Shown piece after piece: positions 11,575-22,433 of a stretch of DNA of 64,000 nucleotides. The translations under genes and the position numbers were made by a program. The stretch lies in contig CAWZYM010000292.1 in assembly GCA_963966185.1 (NCBI GenBank), positions 124,001-188,000 of the forward strand, written 5' to 3'. The stretch is from Rhabditoides inermis (taxonomy: Eukaryota; Nematoda; Chromadorea; Rhabditida; Rhabditidae). How positions within the stretch are numbered: position 1 is the stretch's first letter; every line of letters begins with the position of its first letter. A model generated the notes under the pieces. It made no database searches and was not told the origin of the DNA. It saw only the letters and a list, made by a program, of their open reading frames with translations.

Positions 11575-12099
11575 CCGGCCTCGATCCTGTTCTGTTGCGA
11601 TGGAACTGCTGCAGTGATGAGCAGTATGGAACGACCGAAAGACGAGGCCTCTGTCTCGACAGCACTGTGCAGCTCCTGATCACGTTGACAGGTAAACAAG
11701 GTGAACAAACAAGTAAACAAACAAATAAACAACTCACGGTCATGGTGGCAACGTAGTGCTTGTCGACCAGTACATAGATAAATAATAATAATTGTTTATC
11801 CATAAAACAGTCAGGCACTGAATGAGGATAGTGGGGATGGTTTGGTCGGTCGATGTGTCGAGCAATCCAAGTCCACACACCGCAAGGCGAGACTGCAGCG
11901 CGCCCCTCAGAGGCACAAAGTGCTTGTGTGAGACACGCGCTCCCGGTAGGAAGCAGGCTGAAAGATGAGAGCAGGAAAAGTCTGCTACGAGACACTACAA
12001 TCAATGATAGTACTCACGCGATATACGCGATATGCGTCTAGTGGGTGAAGCAAAAGGAATCTATTGAGGGATAACTTAAATTTTTTTCTTACTGTATAA

Positions 12100-12349
12100 A
12101 CAAACGGTAGAATGGTCCAGCTTATTCCAATAGTTTACTACTCGGGAGGAAACCAAAGTTGGCTCAGAGGCAGAGGCAGTATAGGTTATTTTAAGTCCAC
12201 TAGAACGTAGTGATGCAGCTCGTGAATATCGGGGAACTAGTGTGAAACGCATGTGCTGCGTATTCATATAACCATACAGGTAACGGTGTACTAAACGCAG
12301 ATCCGTTTTGATTCGTCTGAACCACAATGTTTCGAGAGATTCATAGATG
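12100..12349 (-). mobile_element. LINE reverse-transcriptase C-terminal fragment inside GH18 relic
   Basis: The minus strand reads ESLETLWFRRIKTDLRLVHR and, further on, SSRVVNYWNKL. These match the ends of non-LTR reverse transcriptases, which commonly show a SLE-RR-DL block followed by a R-V-WN-L block. It joins GH18 coding sequence without a frame break at about 12350. Confidence 0.65.
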
Positions 12350-12559
12350 TCGATTCCGTCGAAGTCCCATTGCCGAACAAATGCGACGGCAGAATCGATG
12401 AACTTGTTGCGACGCTTTGGCGTCTGCGACAACTTCTGCAGAGGGTGTGACTCAAGTTGCGAGAAACTCGAGAAAATGCCAGTGATATCTCTCTTCAGAA
12501 TCATACTGGAATGAACACTTGTAATCACTTCTCTATCTGACACAAACATGTCGGTGAGT

Positions 12560-13520
12560 CATTATTGAAAATTGCATCGGCCAATGATCAGATGTTTTGG
12601 ATTGTGGGTTATGGGTGCATGTAGAAAAATGTGATAGATCTGTCAAATCCGTACATAATATTTCATACTATTCCTGTCGAATCTCGGCAACACATCTTCG
12701 AAGAAGAAAAAAACCCAATGGAGGCGCATTCCACTCGTACTTGATACTTCAGAATTCAGATGCGGCACATTCGACAGCTACAGCTCCTTCTCCTCTCGGC
12801 CGACACGCAGTCTCTCTCTCGTCTCGCATCTCTGGTTGGTTCAGCAAGGGAAGTCTATCCACTATTCACTCACATACATTACAGGCGATCGCTCGGCACA
12901 AGCTCAAGTTCTAAGCCACGCACTCTCGCAGCACAGTCTAGCATATTTTACTTTCGTATTCATGAATATGTCTTTGAGTTAATTATCATAAAAACGGTTT
13001 ACTGTGTTCCACCTTATTCTAGCGCAATGATTGTATGTTGTGTTAAATTGATAAATATTATTTATTTACTGTGTATTCGTCTCTCTCATGTTGAATAAGA
13101 AAGGTGGATCTGAAGATGTAGTTCGTGATACTCTCGTAGATTTTCATAAATAGAAAGTCCCTTTAAAAGGTCAAAGTGTATACTTGTGCAGTTGTGTGTG
13201 GTGTGAAGTGTAAACTGCAGACAGCCGGTTTCCCGCGCGGTTTTCGCGTTTTCGCCTGCACTACGCTTTCGATATTAAAGTTTTTTTTTATTTGTTTCAC
13301 TGAATGTTTTATGTTTCCGTTTCTTTTTTGTACATCAGTGGGTGGGCAAATCAGTCAGCTGCCATTAGAGAGCGCAGAGAGCGCAAGTGCGAGGCGGCAA
13401 AAGAAGATAGACATGCACGCGAATAAATTCACATTCAAACTTTCGCGCGCGCATTTTCCAAATGCACATCCGGCCGAGCGGTGGTGGCGGAACTAAATAT
13501 TCCCTGGACTGTAGCAATCT
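12560..13520. other. Intergenic stretch upstream of F-box copy 2
   Basis: No exon chain or repeat structure recognised. AT-rich around 12940-13090. It may contain the F-box promoter. Confidence 0.45.
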
Positions 13521-14549
13521 ATGCGAGTGTCTACTTCAGCAACATGGTGTCTCCGGAAGAGACTTCCTATCCCGCCACTGGCGACAGTTCGGAGGAAAGT
13601 GAGGGAGCTGCGAAGAAGTTACAGTTTGATCATCTCGTATCTCAACTGTTCAGTTTCCACTGGACAGACTGCCAGACGTCGTTGTGCGAGACCACCTCCT
13701 CCCTCTGCTTGGAGTCGAGGTGAGCATGTCGCGAGGAGGCTCTCTTTCTCGAAAAGTGATTGCATTGAAGTCAGTTGCAGTCCCGTCTCACTCTGCGTCT
13801 CGTGTCTCGGTCGATGGGAAGTCTAGTCGAGAGCCACCGCACAGCCAAGTACAGACTCCACAACACACTCCGGATAAGCAAGAACTGGAACGATATGGTG
13901 AGCTTTGGCGATTGTTTTGATTTGTTCATTACGTTTTTTCGAGTTCATCATTACATTCGCACTTCGGAAGTGATTGCGAAATCTTGAATGATTGCGAAAT
14001 CGCTGCTTTAGATCCTCGAGTTCGGCGGGGTGAAGAGGACTGTGTGCGTGTGCGGGAAGTGCATCGACGGACCCGGCTGCGGGCGGATCGACACATGTGT
14101 GCGGCACAAGTTCAACCGTATGTGGCTCAGATGAACACACCGACCTCTAGTCAAAATGAACACAACAGAAACTTACCTGTACTAACCAATCGCATATGCT
14201 TGCCTATTTCTTTCTACTCTGAACCCGGAATTGAATTTCCACAGATTTTTATCATACTTGCAGAGTGTCTATGCAATGGTGAGGCGAGGGCCGCGGCTCC
14301 GCGTGTCCTCGCCAGTCTCTGTCGAATGCACACAGCCGACATCACACATGTCGAGTACGGATTCCACACCGGGGTGGGTCTCTCCGATGGCAGTCGCTTT
14401 GACAGAGCAATGCGAACACGCGGTAGAAGGAGTTTTGAAGAAGTGTATATTCGAATGTTTGAGAAGCACTGTCGGTTCGTGTTCGAGGCGCTGGCTGGTC
14501 TGCCGCGTCTGCGACTGTTCACAGTCGATTCGGACCAGTACCCGCTCGA

Positions 14550-14645
<96 letters not shown>

Positions 14646-15495
14646 TGCCCCCTTCCAGACAACTACCCTTCCCTCCCGCAGCACTTGTACATGCGCTGCA
14701 CCGCACAGCTGTCTACTGTGGTGATGTTTTGTGTTCAATACTTTATGTATACTTTCCTTTTCAGCTCTTCGTCTCGGCTGCCTGTCCGAATGTGCAGACG
14801 CTTCACTTGGATGCATATGTGAGTGGTTGAAATAATTCGTATCTAGGTATAATCTAGCAAGAGGCGCTGTGAGCTTTATCTGATGTCAGTGTAAGTGTTG
14901 TGTTCAGCTACAGCGCCACTTGTTTGACGCGGACGATTGGTGGAAGCTGAGCGGACGCTTCCCGCGCGTCAGAATCGACAGGTGTGTTTCTCTCCATCTT
15001 CATTCAGCCGACCACAGATATTGTATTGGTAGTGGGAACGAAGTGACAGAAGTGCCAGAAGCACCTTGATTTTTTGACGAAGCTGCTCTATGGCAATGCA
15101 GGCACGACGTCAACAACATGGAGGTGTGCGCTGTGGCTTCTTCTATCTGTGGCAAGCTCGACATCGACATTCATAGTAAATTTTACACTTGAGACTTGAA
15201 GCGCCAAATCATTTTGCAGTCATGAGATCGTGGGAGCTCCCGGCGGCGTTCGATGCTCTCAAGAATATCAACAATGTGAGTACACCTAACTAACTCAATT
15301 TTCTTCATGTTTTTTTAGCTGGGAGTGATCACCGTGCGAGTCCTCTCTCCGGAGGACTACGACAGGGAGAAGATCATGCGGGGTGAGAAGAGGGTGAAGA
15401 AGGAAAAGGAAGAGAAGAAGAGGAAGAGAGTGATAGGAACAGGCAGGAGGGAAAAACTCAGACTTCCTTTTGAGAACCGCGCTGTGAGGAGTTGA
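13521..15495 (+). CDS. F-box protein gene, copy 2 (complete model, 383 aa)
   Basis: Eleven exons with matching phases: 13521-13598, 13654-13719, 13781-13897, 14012-14117, 14264-14551, 14659-14720, 14765-14818, 14908-14981, 15102-15175, 15220-15275 and 15319-15495. Residues 27-66 form an F-box (FPLDRLPDVVVRDHLLPLLG, then RLTLRLVSRSMGSLVESH). Residues about 123-220 form a folded region with RFVFEALAGLPRLRLFTVDS, and 240-257 resemble a leucine-rich strand. Residues about 345-365 are highly Lys/Arg-rich. The protein probably acts as a substrate receptor of an SCF ubiquitin ligase; such genes are strongly expanded in nematodes. The start at 13521 was chosen because only this ATG puts exon 1 in phase with the F-box exon. 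AATAAA at 15540-15545. The weakest splice site is the exon 5 donor. Confidence 0.75.
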
Positions 15496-15577
15496 TCTTG
15501 AGGTCGAGGTAGTGGATGACTACAAGTTACAGGAGAAGAAATAAACAGACTGTTGATCAAGTGTTAAATCGTATTGA

Positions 15578-16298
15578 ATTAGAGAGGGCGCGCCAGCGCC
15601 CTCTCGTTTGTACTGGATGTCCCCGCGCGCTAGAATGCTCAAAAACGACTTTCCCGGATGAAGCACTTTTCCTCATTTTGAAGTGATTTCCACTGTTACA
15701 TTGCATTCACATCTCTATTCGATAGAGTTATAGAAAGTTGTATTGAGTTTGATTGAATTTGAAGCGAGATACGGAAAGTCCGCATTTGAGTGCGGATTGA
15801 GATTGGTGTCGGTCGCTCGGGCGGGCGGGCAATCGCTTTCGCCCCGCCCCCTCTGTGTGTGAGTGAGAGAGAGAGGCGAATAGCGGGTGCGCGTCGGTAT
15901 CCTCGCAGCGAAACGCGAACGTGTATGAAAATGTAATTTTGTGAAACAAAACTTAAGAAAAGGAGAGATATTATCTTTCAAAAGTACTTCCAAGTAAAAG
16001 TAGTTGGTTTGTACTGTTGTCTCAGTTGAGCAAAAGGACTGACATGTTTTCAATGGAGACATGTGCAAACAGGCTCTCAGCATTATTCGACGTGTTATGT
16101 TACAACAGAAGTTATGCTTTTAGATAATAACTGCACAACTTCGTAAACGCGTTCATTATAATATGGCCGCTTTGCACTGGTATGAGAGAGAGAGCCTGTT
16201 GGCACATGTCTCCATTGAAAACATGTCAGTCCTTTTGCTCAACTGAGACAACAGTACAAACCAACTACTTTTACTTGGAAGTACTTTTGAAAGATAAT
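15578..16298 (+). mobile_element. Hairpin-foldback transposon, duplicate of copy 1
   Basis: Same sequence as 1885-2605, carried by the segmental duplication; not an independent insertion. Confidence 0.85.
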
Positions 16299-16637
16299 GA
16301 ATACAGTAGTTACATTGTGTATTATCTGAATGTTGATTTCTTGATGTTGATGAAATAAATATGTTGTTCACAAGTCAGAAAAGTATAGCGACTTCTGTAG
16401 ATCAATTATTTTCCTACAATTATCCTAATGGACGAAGCTAAAACGAATTTTCTCTTTGGTGACTGCGGTTGCCAGGACATGGTCCGACCCTTCCGTGCTG
16501 GTGGTCCTCACTGACGTCGACACGTTTACTGACGGTAGCGGACTCCGACTCCTATAGTGACTCGGTGAGCAGCGCCTGCGGGCAAAGTGCGCATCCGTCT
16601 GGAATCAATATGCACACGTTGTTACACGTTACATATT

Positions 16638-16638
16638 A

Positions 16639-16690
<52 letters not shown>
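16638..16690. repeat. TA microsatellite, duplicate
   Basis: Counterpart of 2949-3001 with a slightly different repeat number. Confidence 0.9.
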
Positions 16691-16694
<4 letters not shown>

Positions 16695-16821
16695 GGGAGG
16701 GTGTGCGTTCGGCCATCCTTTTATGGTTGAGATGAGAGTGGGGCAGTCCGCTCAAAATAACCTATACGGTGTTAGGAACACGGTACCTAATATGTACACT
16801 CCGTATCGCCCCATCCTGAAA

Positions 16822-16945
16822 AAGTGAGGGCACTCGAAAGCAGAAATGCCAAAGCCGGAAAAATGCGGAATACTGGAAATTGATCTACCCATCAATGATG
16901 CCAAGCGATGATCAATCGATATCCACCCGAACTGGCGGCGGTGAC
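16822..16945. repeat. Interspersed repeat R1, copy 2
   Basis: Duplicate of 3133-3256; followed by the same Tc1-like end at 16947-17019. Confidence 0.75.
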
Positions 16946-17348
16946 ATACAGTGGCGGCCAAAAAGGTATCACCTTTTGGTTTTTGCTCTCTAAAACTATT
17001 CAAATGAAAGATAGAGCTCCCATCTTTCGCACATCGTTTTCTGGACTCCATTCGGACCTAATACCATGCTCCATATTCCTCCCCCTCTATTCTCTCGGTT
17101 ACAGTAGGCGGATTACTGTATTCACAAAATCATCATTTTCTCGTTTTTAACTTTGAAAAATTCCTGTGACCAAACCGCACTTCCCAAAAAGTTCTATTCA
17201 CCATTTTTGGGTATAACCATTCATTAGGCATCCAAAAACACATTGATTTCATATTACATGATTGATTACTTAGAACTTAAGAAATAGTAAAGAAACAACA
17301 TAAAAAAATGCAAAACTCTAATTTTAACAAAGCCTAACTATACTATAG

Positions 17349-17563
17349 TGGATGTAGGACGTTCCCTCCACTTATGCAAGGTCCTCCACTTTTGCATGGT
17401 CCTCTACTACCATGAACGATTCCTCCACCGACCATGAACGATTTTTTTCACTTTGCTATGACGTTTCATCCACGTTTTAGAAAAGTGGAGGAATCGTTCA
17501 TGGCATTGGAGGAATCGTCCTTTTCACATATTCTAAAAATGTGGAGGGAACGTCCTACATCCA
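17349..17563. mobile_element. 215-bp MITE, duplicate
   Basis: Counterpart of 3660-3874 with the same 23-bp inverted ends. Confidence 0.85.
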
Positions 17564-17574
17564 GCGGCGGGGCA

Positions 17575-18219
17575 TCGAATCGATCAGCTCATCCCATTCA
17601 CAACGTAGAGGTCGTCGCGGTATACGCAGCCGAGCTGACGTAGAGGTCGTCGCGGGATACGCAGCCGAGCTCGAATAAGTCTGTGGTCGCCTCCTATAGA
17701 GAAGGGGGCGACCACGTCGACATCGGCGAGTAGCAGGCGGTTGCTCGTCAGGAAGTGGTCGATCTCGTTGAGCGCTCGTCCGTTGGGCGATCTCCACGTC
17801 CACTTTTTCCGGCTCGGCTTTGAGAAAAAGCTGTTGCCGTGGAAGAGACGGATCTCCTCAATGAAGTCAGTGAGTCGATCGCCCTCCTCGTTCCGCTCTC
17901 CGTATCCGTTCGGCCCCACTCTGAACTCGCCATGCTTCCGAGCTTGGCGTTGAAGTCGCCGCAGACGATCTTGTAGCGGGCCTTCTCCTCCTTGTATAGC
18001 TTCCGCAGGTCGCAGTAGAACTGCTCCTTCTCGTCTTCCGTCGCAGTGGCTGGTCGGCGCGTAGCAGTTGAAGATTGCGACGCGCACGTCACCGAACATT
18101 AGTGAAAGGTGGGCCAGCCGACTCGATATTACTCTCATCGACTGGATTGCGGACGTAGTTTTACCTGACACCGCAAACCGAACTCCTCCACTGCCGTTGC
18201 GGCAACGTGCTCCCATCAC
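17575..18219 (-). pseudogene. RTE-type LINE endonuclease fragment, duplicate
   Basis: Counterpart of 3886-4530; same GDFNAKLG and GGDHRLIRARLRI blocks and the same frameshift. Confidence 0.8.
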
Positions 18220-18306
18220 AACTTCCGTCCCGTCTCGTCTTCTCGTCCGCTTCTCTGTTGCCCTCAGAGGTGTGTGGCACAGTGTGAACTGTAATAAATT
18301 AATTAA

Positions 18307-18574
18307 TTAAGGTATCCCTCCGATTCAAGAGATCCACTCTGCCAATGGGGTCGAAGAAAGTCTATCGCATACACCATAACCCAACGATTTTCCAACGACG
18401 GTATCTGGCCTATTTTCGCAACAATGCGCCCGTGGGTGACCTACCGGACCTACCCTGCGGGTTGCTTTCGTAGCAGACTGCTACCAATTTATCACCTCGG
18501 TACAGTCAAGCGAACCCTGACCCACAGAGTATAGCGGACATCGCTAACCACTACACTAGGCGGTGCTTTAGTAA
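18307..18574 (-). mobile_element. tRNA-derived SINE, duplicate of copy 1
   Basis: Counterpart of 4618-4885 within the segmental duplication. Confidence 0.6.
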
Positions 18575-18652
18575 ACAAACAAAAAAGTAAATAAGTTAAC
18601 AAACACGTAAACAACCTTGAGGGTCCATCCGTGTGCAACGGGTGGCATGCCA

Positions 18653-19597
18653 ATTACAACCAGCGCGGCAGCGCTGGTTGGTTTGTGTTAAGACTAGTCG
18701 CGCGCTAGAATCGGCAAAAGGCGACTGAACGACAGGTCGCTTAGAATCTCTGCCAGAACAATGTGATGCTGATAGATGTTATCAGGATGTTAGAAAATGG
18801 TTAAGTTTCGATTTTGGTAACGCTAGCTGTTGTAGGAAGCGAGATACGCGCGCGCGCCCCCTGAGGGGCAGGCAATCCCCCGTGTACGGATGGTTTTCTA
18901 GGGGGGGGGGGGGGTGGCGCGCACCGGCTGCCCCCAGCCCCCAGCAGACAGGAGGTGTACATTCCGCACTGCCTGTGGATTGCACTGATATCGTTCAGAT
19001 CGCGTGCCCTCCCATGCGCACAGTAGTGTTGTGGTTAGCGATTGCGCCCGTTGAGTCACATGGCTCAAGTTCGGTTCCGGCTGGTGGCAAACCTTTTGTA
19101 ATATATGATTTTACATAGAAATGACATTGGAATTGTAAATTTTTCCATCAGCATTACCTAATCTCTTTTTTGCAAAATTAATACAATTTTTTTGGACTCA
19201 ACAAGGTGGGTGAACTGTTGGATTTCTTTTAAAAAAAGTTTTGTGGTTCATGTTAATGTAGATAGATTTATATGAAATCCAATAAAAGTACATTCATTAT
19301 CTTTTAAAAGGACTTCCGTAAGTGAAGAGTTTGTGTTACTCAACGTAATGCAACAAAAGCTCATGCATTTTACCAATCGAAATAGTACACAAACCTGCTC
19401 CAATAGTTCAACAAGATATATAAAATCGATCGGATACCGAAATCAATTTGCCGACGTACAACATCTGCTCGCATCAGTTTTTATTGCAGAAAGAGCAGGT
19501 TTGTTTACTATTTCGTTTGATAAAATGCATCAGCTTTTGTTGCATTACGTTGAGTAACACAAACTCTTCTCTCACGGAAGTCCTTTTTGAAGATAAT
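18653..19597 (+). mobile_element. Hairpin-foldback transposon, duplicate of copy 2
   Basis: Counterpart of 4964-5909; differs by one base in the poly-G tract. Confidence 0.75.
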
Positions 19598-20342
19598 CTT
19601 CTCTTTCGGCATTCTCTTCGCATGCCAGTGGTTGGCCGCCCAGTCCTGTAAACAACTAGTGAACAAGTGAACAAGGGATCACCCACAATGTTCAACACTT
19701 CCGACCATCGATCCGACCATGGACCGTGAAAGGGTAGAGACGGATGGAAGGATGGGAGAGAGTGAGGAGAAGAGAGCTCACTTCGCGAGCGCTGACACGT
19801 TATATATCCGGTCTCGATCCTGTTCTGTTGCGATGGAACTGCTGCAGTAGAACTGCCCCGTCCGCCCTCCTTTGTATATGTTCAGTTCATCTATCCATCT
19901 ATGTTAGCTTCGCGGCATGTAGATTGTAGAAGATTGAATTTGCCAGTCCGAATCTTGCCTGCATGCCTTCGCTGCTCAGTCGTTTATTTGCCTGTAGGGT
20001 AAGTACCTAGCATCTGTCGCTCTATCGCGTGCCGTCTGGAAACGGCCGCGTGTGGTGGTTGTGTGAGCCCACGTCTTCAAGCGGGGAGTGCGCTCGTGTT
20101 GAAGAGGTTCGCCTTGATGTGGCAGTCTCCTTTCCATGTGGTTCGGCCCGGTAGCAGTAGCGACGGCGACGGCCTTCTTGAGTATGTTGATTAGCTGCTC
20201 GTATGGCCAACGTGGTGGTCAATGTTGGCGATCAGGGGCAAATAGGGTTGCCTGGTGCGGATTTTGTCACATAGTGGTCGTAACGGGATACGTAGTCGAG
20301 ATCGTAGAAGTCTGTGGTCACCTCCTAAGCGTCTTCTTAGAT

Positions 20343-20741
20343 GAATGGACGACCCCAAACTATCGTTCGGGGTCGTCCAAGAAGATCTGAACAACCCCCC
20401 AACAAGCCGTTTCCAATGGAAAACTGTTGACCCCAAAGACGACACATTGAGGGCAAACTTTGCCCAATCAGTCCGAACAACGTTTGGTCACCACCAAACA
20501 ACAATTGGACTGCCCCAAAACCCCGAATAACCTCAAACTGTTCACCCTAAACATTGCAAAGAGGGAATATGAATGCAGCTCTTTGGGTCGCAAAACCAGT
20601 GACCTCACTCGTTTCAAAGTTTGCCCTCAATGTGTCGTCTTTTAGGTCAGCAGTTTCCATTGAAAACATCTTGTTTGGGGCTTGTTTGAACCTTCTTTGG
20701 ACCACCGCGAACGATAGTTTGGGGTGTTTGTAATGTTATCT
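20343..20741. mobile_element. Foldback element, duplicate
   Basis: Counterpart of 6655-7053. Confidence 0.75.
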
Positions 20742-20982
20742 CAAGAGATAGCTGGATCAATTTGCCACATAGTCTCTAACGAATACTAATCAGTCATAAC
20801 TCCGCTCTCAATACGGAACCATACAGTATGATCAAGTATTCCAGCTGTGTATTCGTCACGAAACGTCACGAAAAAAAGCGCCTTGTCTCAAATCATTTTG
20901 TATTCCTCTCCAACTTCTTGCTCATAAATACGCGAGCTAACATGGTGGTAGGCATCCAGTCTTCACAAGGACATCCGATAGA

Positions 20983-21828
20983 ATGCGTGTGATCGCAGGA
21001 CTCGCCGCTCTCGCTGCTGCCTCCACTGCCAGTAAGTAGAAGCAACACTGAGCAGCTACTGATGGAATCGTTTCAGGGTACATTGGAGATGTCAACGACT
21101 CCCGCACTTCTCCGATCGGCAAACATGGCGTCGAGACATCAGGACAGTCCAAGGAAGCAAGGCCTGTTCACGTGACTCTCGGAAAGCGTGACGCTGAGGA
21201 GGTCGGAAAGCGCTTTGCTGAAGAGGTCGGAAAGCGCGACGTCGGAAAGAGGGACGTCGGCAAGCGCGACGCTGAGGAGGTCGGAAAGCGCTTTGCTGAT
21301 GAGGTCGGAAAGCGCGACGTCGGAAAGAGGGACGTCGGCAAGCGCTTTGCTGATGAGGTCGGAAAGCGCGACGTCGGAAAGAGGGACGTCGGCAAGCGCT
21401 TTGCTGATGAGGTCGGAAAGCGCGACGTCGGAAAGAGGGACGTCGGCAAGCGCTTTGCTGATGAGGTCGGAAAGCGCGACGTCGGAAAGAGGGACGTCGG
21501 CAAGCGCGACGCTGAGGAGGTCGGAAAGCGCTTTGCTGATGAGGTCGGAAAGCGCGACGTCGGAAAGAGGGACGTCGGCAAGCGCTTTGCTGATGAGGTC
21601 GGAAAGCGCGACGTCGGAAAGAGGGACGTCGGCAAGCGCTTTGCTGATGAGGTCGGAAAGCGCGACGTCGGAAAGAGGGACGTCGGCAAGCGCTTTGCTG
21701 ATGAGGTCGGAAAGCGCGACGTCGGAAAGAGGGACGTCGGCAAGCGCGACGCTGAGGAGGTCGGAAAAGTGAGGGCACTCGAAAGCAGAAATGCCAAAGC
21801 CGGAAAAATGCGGAATACAGGACATTGA
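20983..21828 (+). pseudogene. Truncated second copy of the peptide-repeat precursor
   Basis: Exon 1 (20983-21031) and the start of exon 2 (21077 on) match the complete gene, with the same signal peptide, intron and first 31 units in the same order. In unit 32 (DAEEVGK) the array breaks and the frame continues into repeat R1, adding VRALESRNAKAGKMRNTGH before a stop, 266 residues in all. It still has a signal peptide and about 31 GKR sites, so it could be secreted and processed. The authentic 3' end and poly(A) signal are lost. Called a pseudogene because of the chimeric end. Confidence 0.7.
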
Positions 21829-21890
21829 TCTACCCATCAATGATGCCGAGCGATGATCAATCGATATCCACCCGAACTGGCGGCGGTGAC
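21767..21890. repeat. Interspersed repeat R1, copy 3 (uninterrupted)
   Basis: Diverged from 3133-3256 at several positions (for example AATACAGGAC versus AATACTGGAA), so it is not part of the recent duplication. It lacks the Tc1-like insertion. Confidence 0.7.
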
Positions 21891-22430
21891 ATAAACAGAG
21901 GAGAGAGATCTGAAACGTCAAGGAAAGCAAAAGAGAGAGGAGAGCGAGAGGGAGGAAGGAAGAGATGGAGGAGGAAGGGCGGCGCTTGAAACGCCCTCAG
22001 TCGCGTCGAATGACGTCCTCAATTCCTCTCCATTTGTCATAACCAATTTTGAAAGCGCATGCTCATTTCTCGACGCAATTATTGGAAAGGCACGATATCA
22101 TTTTCATAGACTGCCCGGTGCGTGGTCCGTCGTCCGTGGTCCGTCGTGGTCCCGCGCGGAAAATGAGTATCTTCATTTCTGTAGTCGAATGCACAGAGGC
22201 CCCAACTATCTTCCTGAAGAAAACTATATGCCTCTCTCATCCCATTCACAATTTTTGATCAAACACATTTATTTCAAACTTTCTATAAAACGATAATGCG
22301 AGACATGTAATCTCAAGACAACGCGAGATATGAAATGGATAGGGACTGTGGGCGAGTTCAAATATACATAGCATCATATGAGTGGAGCAACGGTTTCTTT
22401 CTCTTCCTTCTCTCTCCCACCCCCTTTCTC
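21891..22430. other. Intergenic stretch with part of a foldback MITE
   Basis: A GTGGTCCCGCGCGGAAAATG motif at about 22138 is shared with the foldback element at 33082-33180. GA-rich sequence at 21900-21990. No gene seen. Confidence 0.45.
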
Positions 22431-22433
22431 TCT

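Larger units (their letters stand above)
10440..12549 (-). pseudogene. GH18 chitinase-like pseudogene, broken by LINE insertions
   Basis: Minus-strand exons read in family order. At 12549-12349 a block ends KFIDSAVAFVRQWDFDGIDI, the start of the GH18 catalytic motif FDG-D-D-E. About 11296-11199 ends ADYYE; 11154-11101 reads ICEMLSAGAETYWDAEQK. About 10890-10823 contains DQWFSYDNVQSYKEK. Finally 10742-10440 contains VAYIRRNGAYVWSLDVDF, the last barrel strand, then a Thr/Ala/Pro-rich tail. GH18 enzymes cleave chitin. Here the coding sequence switches right after FDGIDI into LINE sequence, so the catalytic Asp-Trp-Glu is missing. The 11.2-kb exon also has a frame conflict (PGSPGNSP and ADYYE lie in different frames). 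A SINE (11321-11574) and a second LINE tail (10891-11048) sit inside. No GYYxxW start was found. Confidence 0.65.
13698..21768 (+). repeat. Segmental duplication, copy 2
   Basis: Direct copy of 1-8080. It ends abruptly inside the peptide-repeat array at about 21768, where sequence switches to repeat R1. The junction shares only the bases GGAAA between the two sources, so it looks like a microhomology join. Confidence 0.9.

Noticed and set aside
13544..13722. Alternative start (MVSPEETSYP...) for the F-box gene.
   Set aside because: It reads past the exon 1 donor in a frame that does not encode the F-box and meets a stop at the next intron; the ATG at 13521 keeps phase with the F-box exon.
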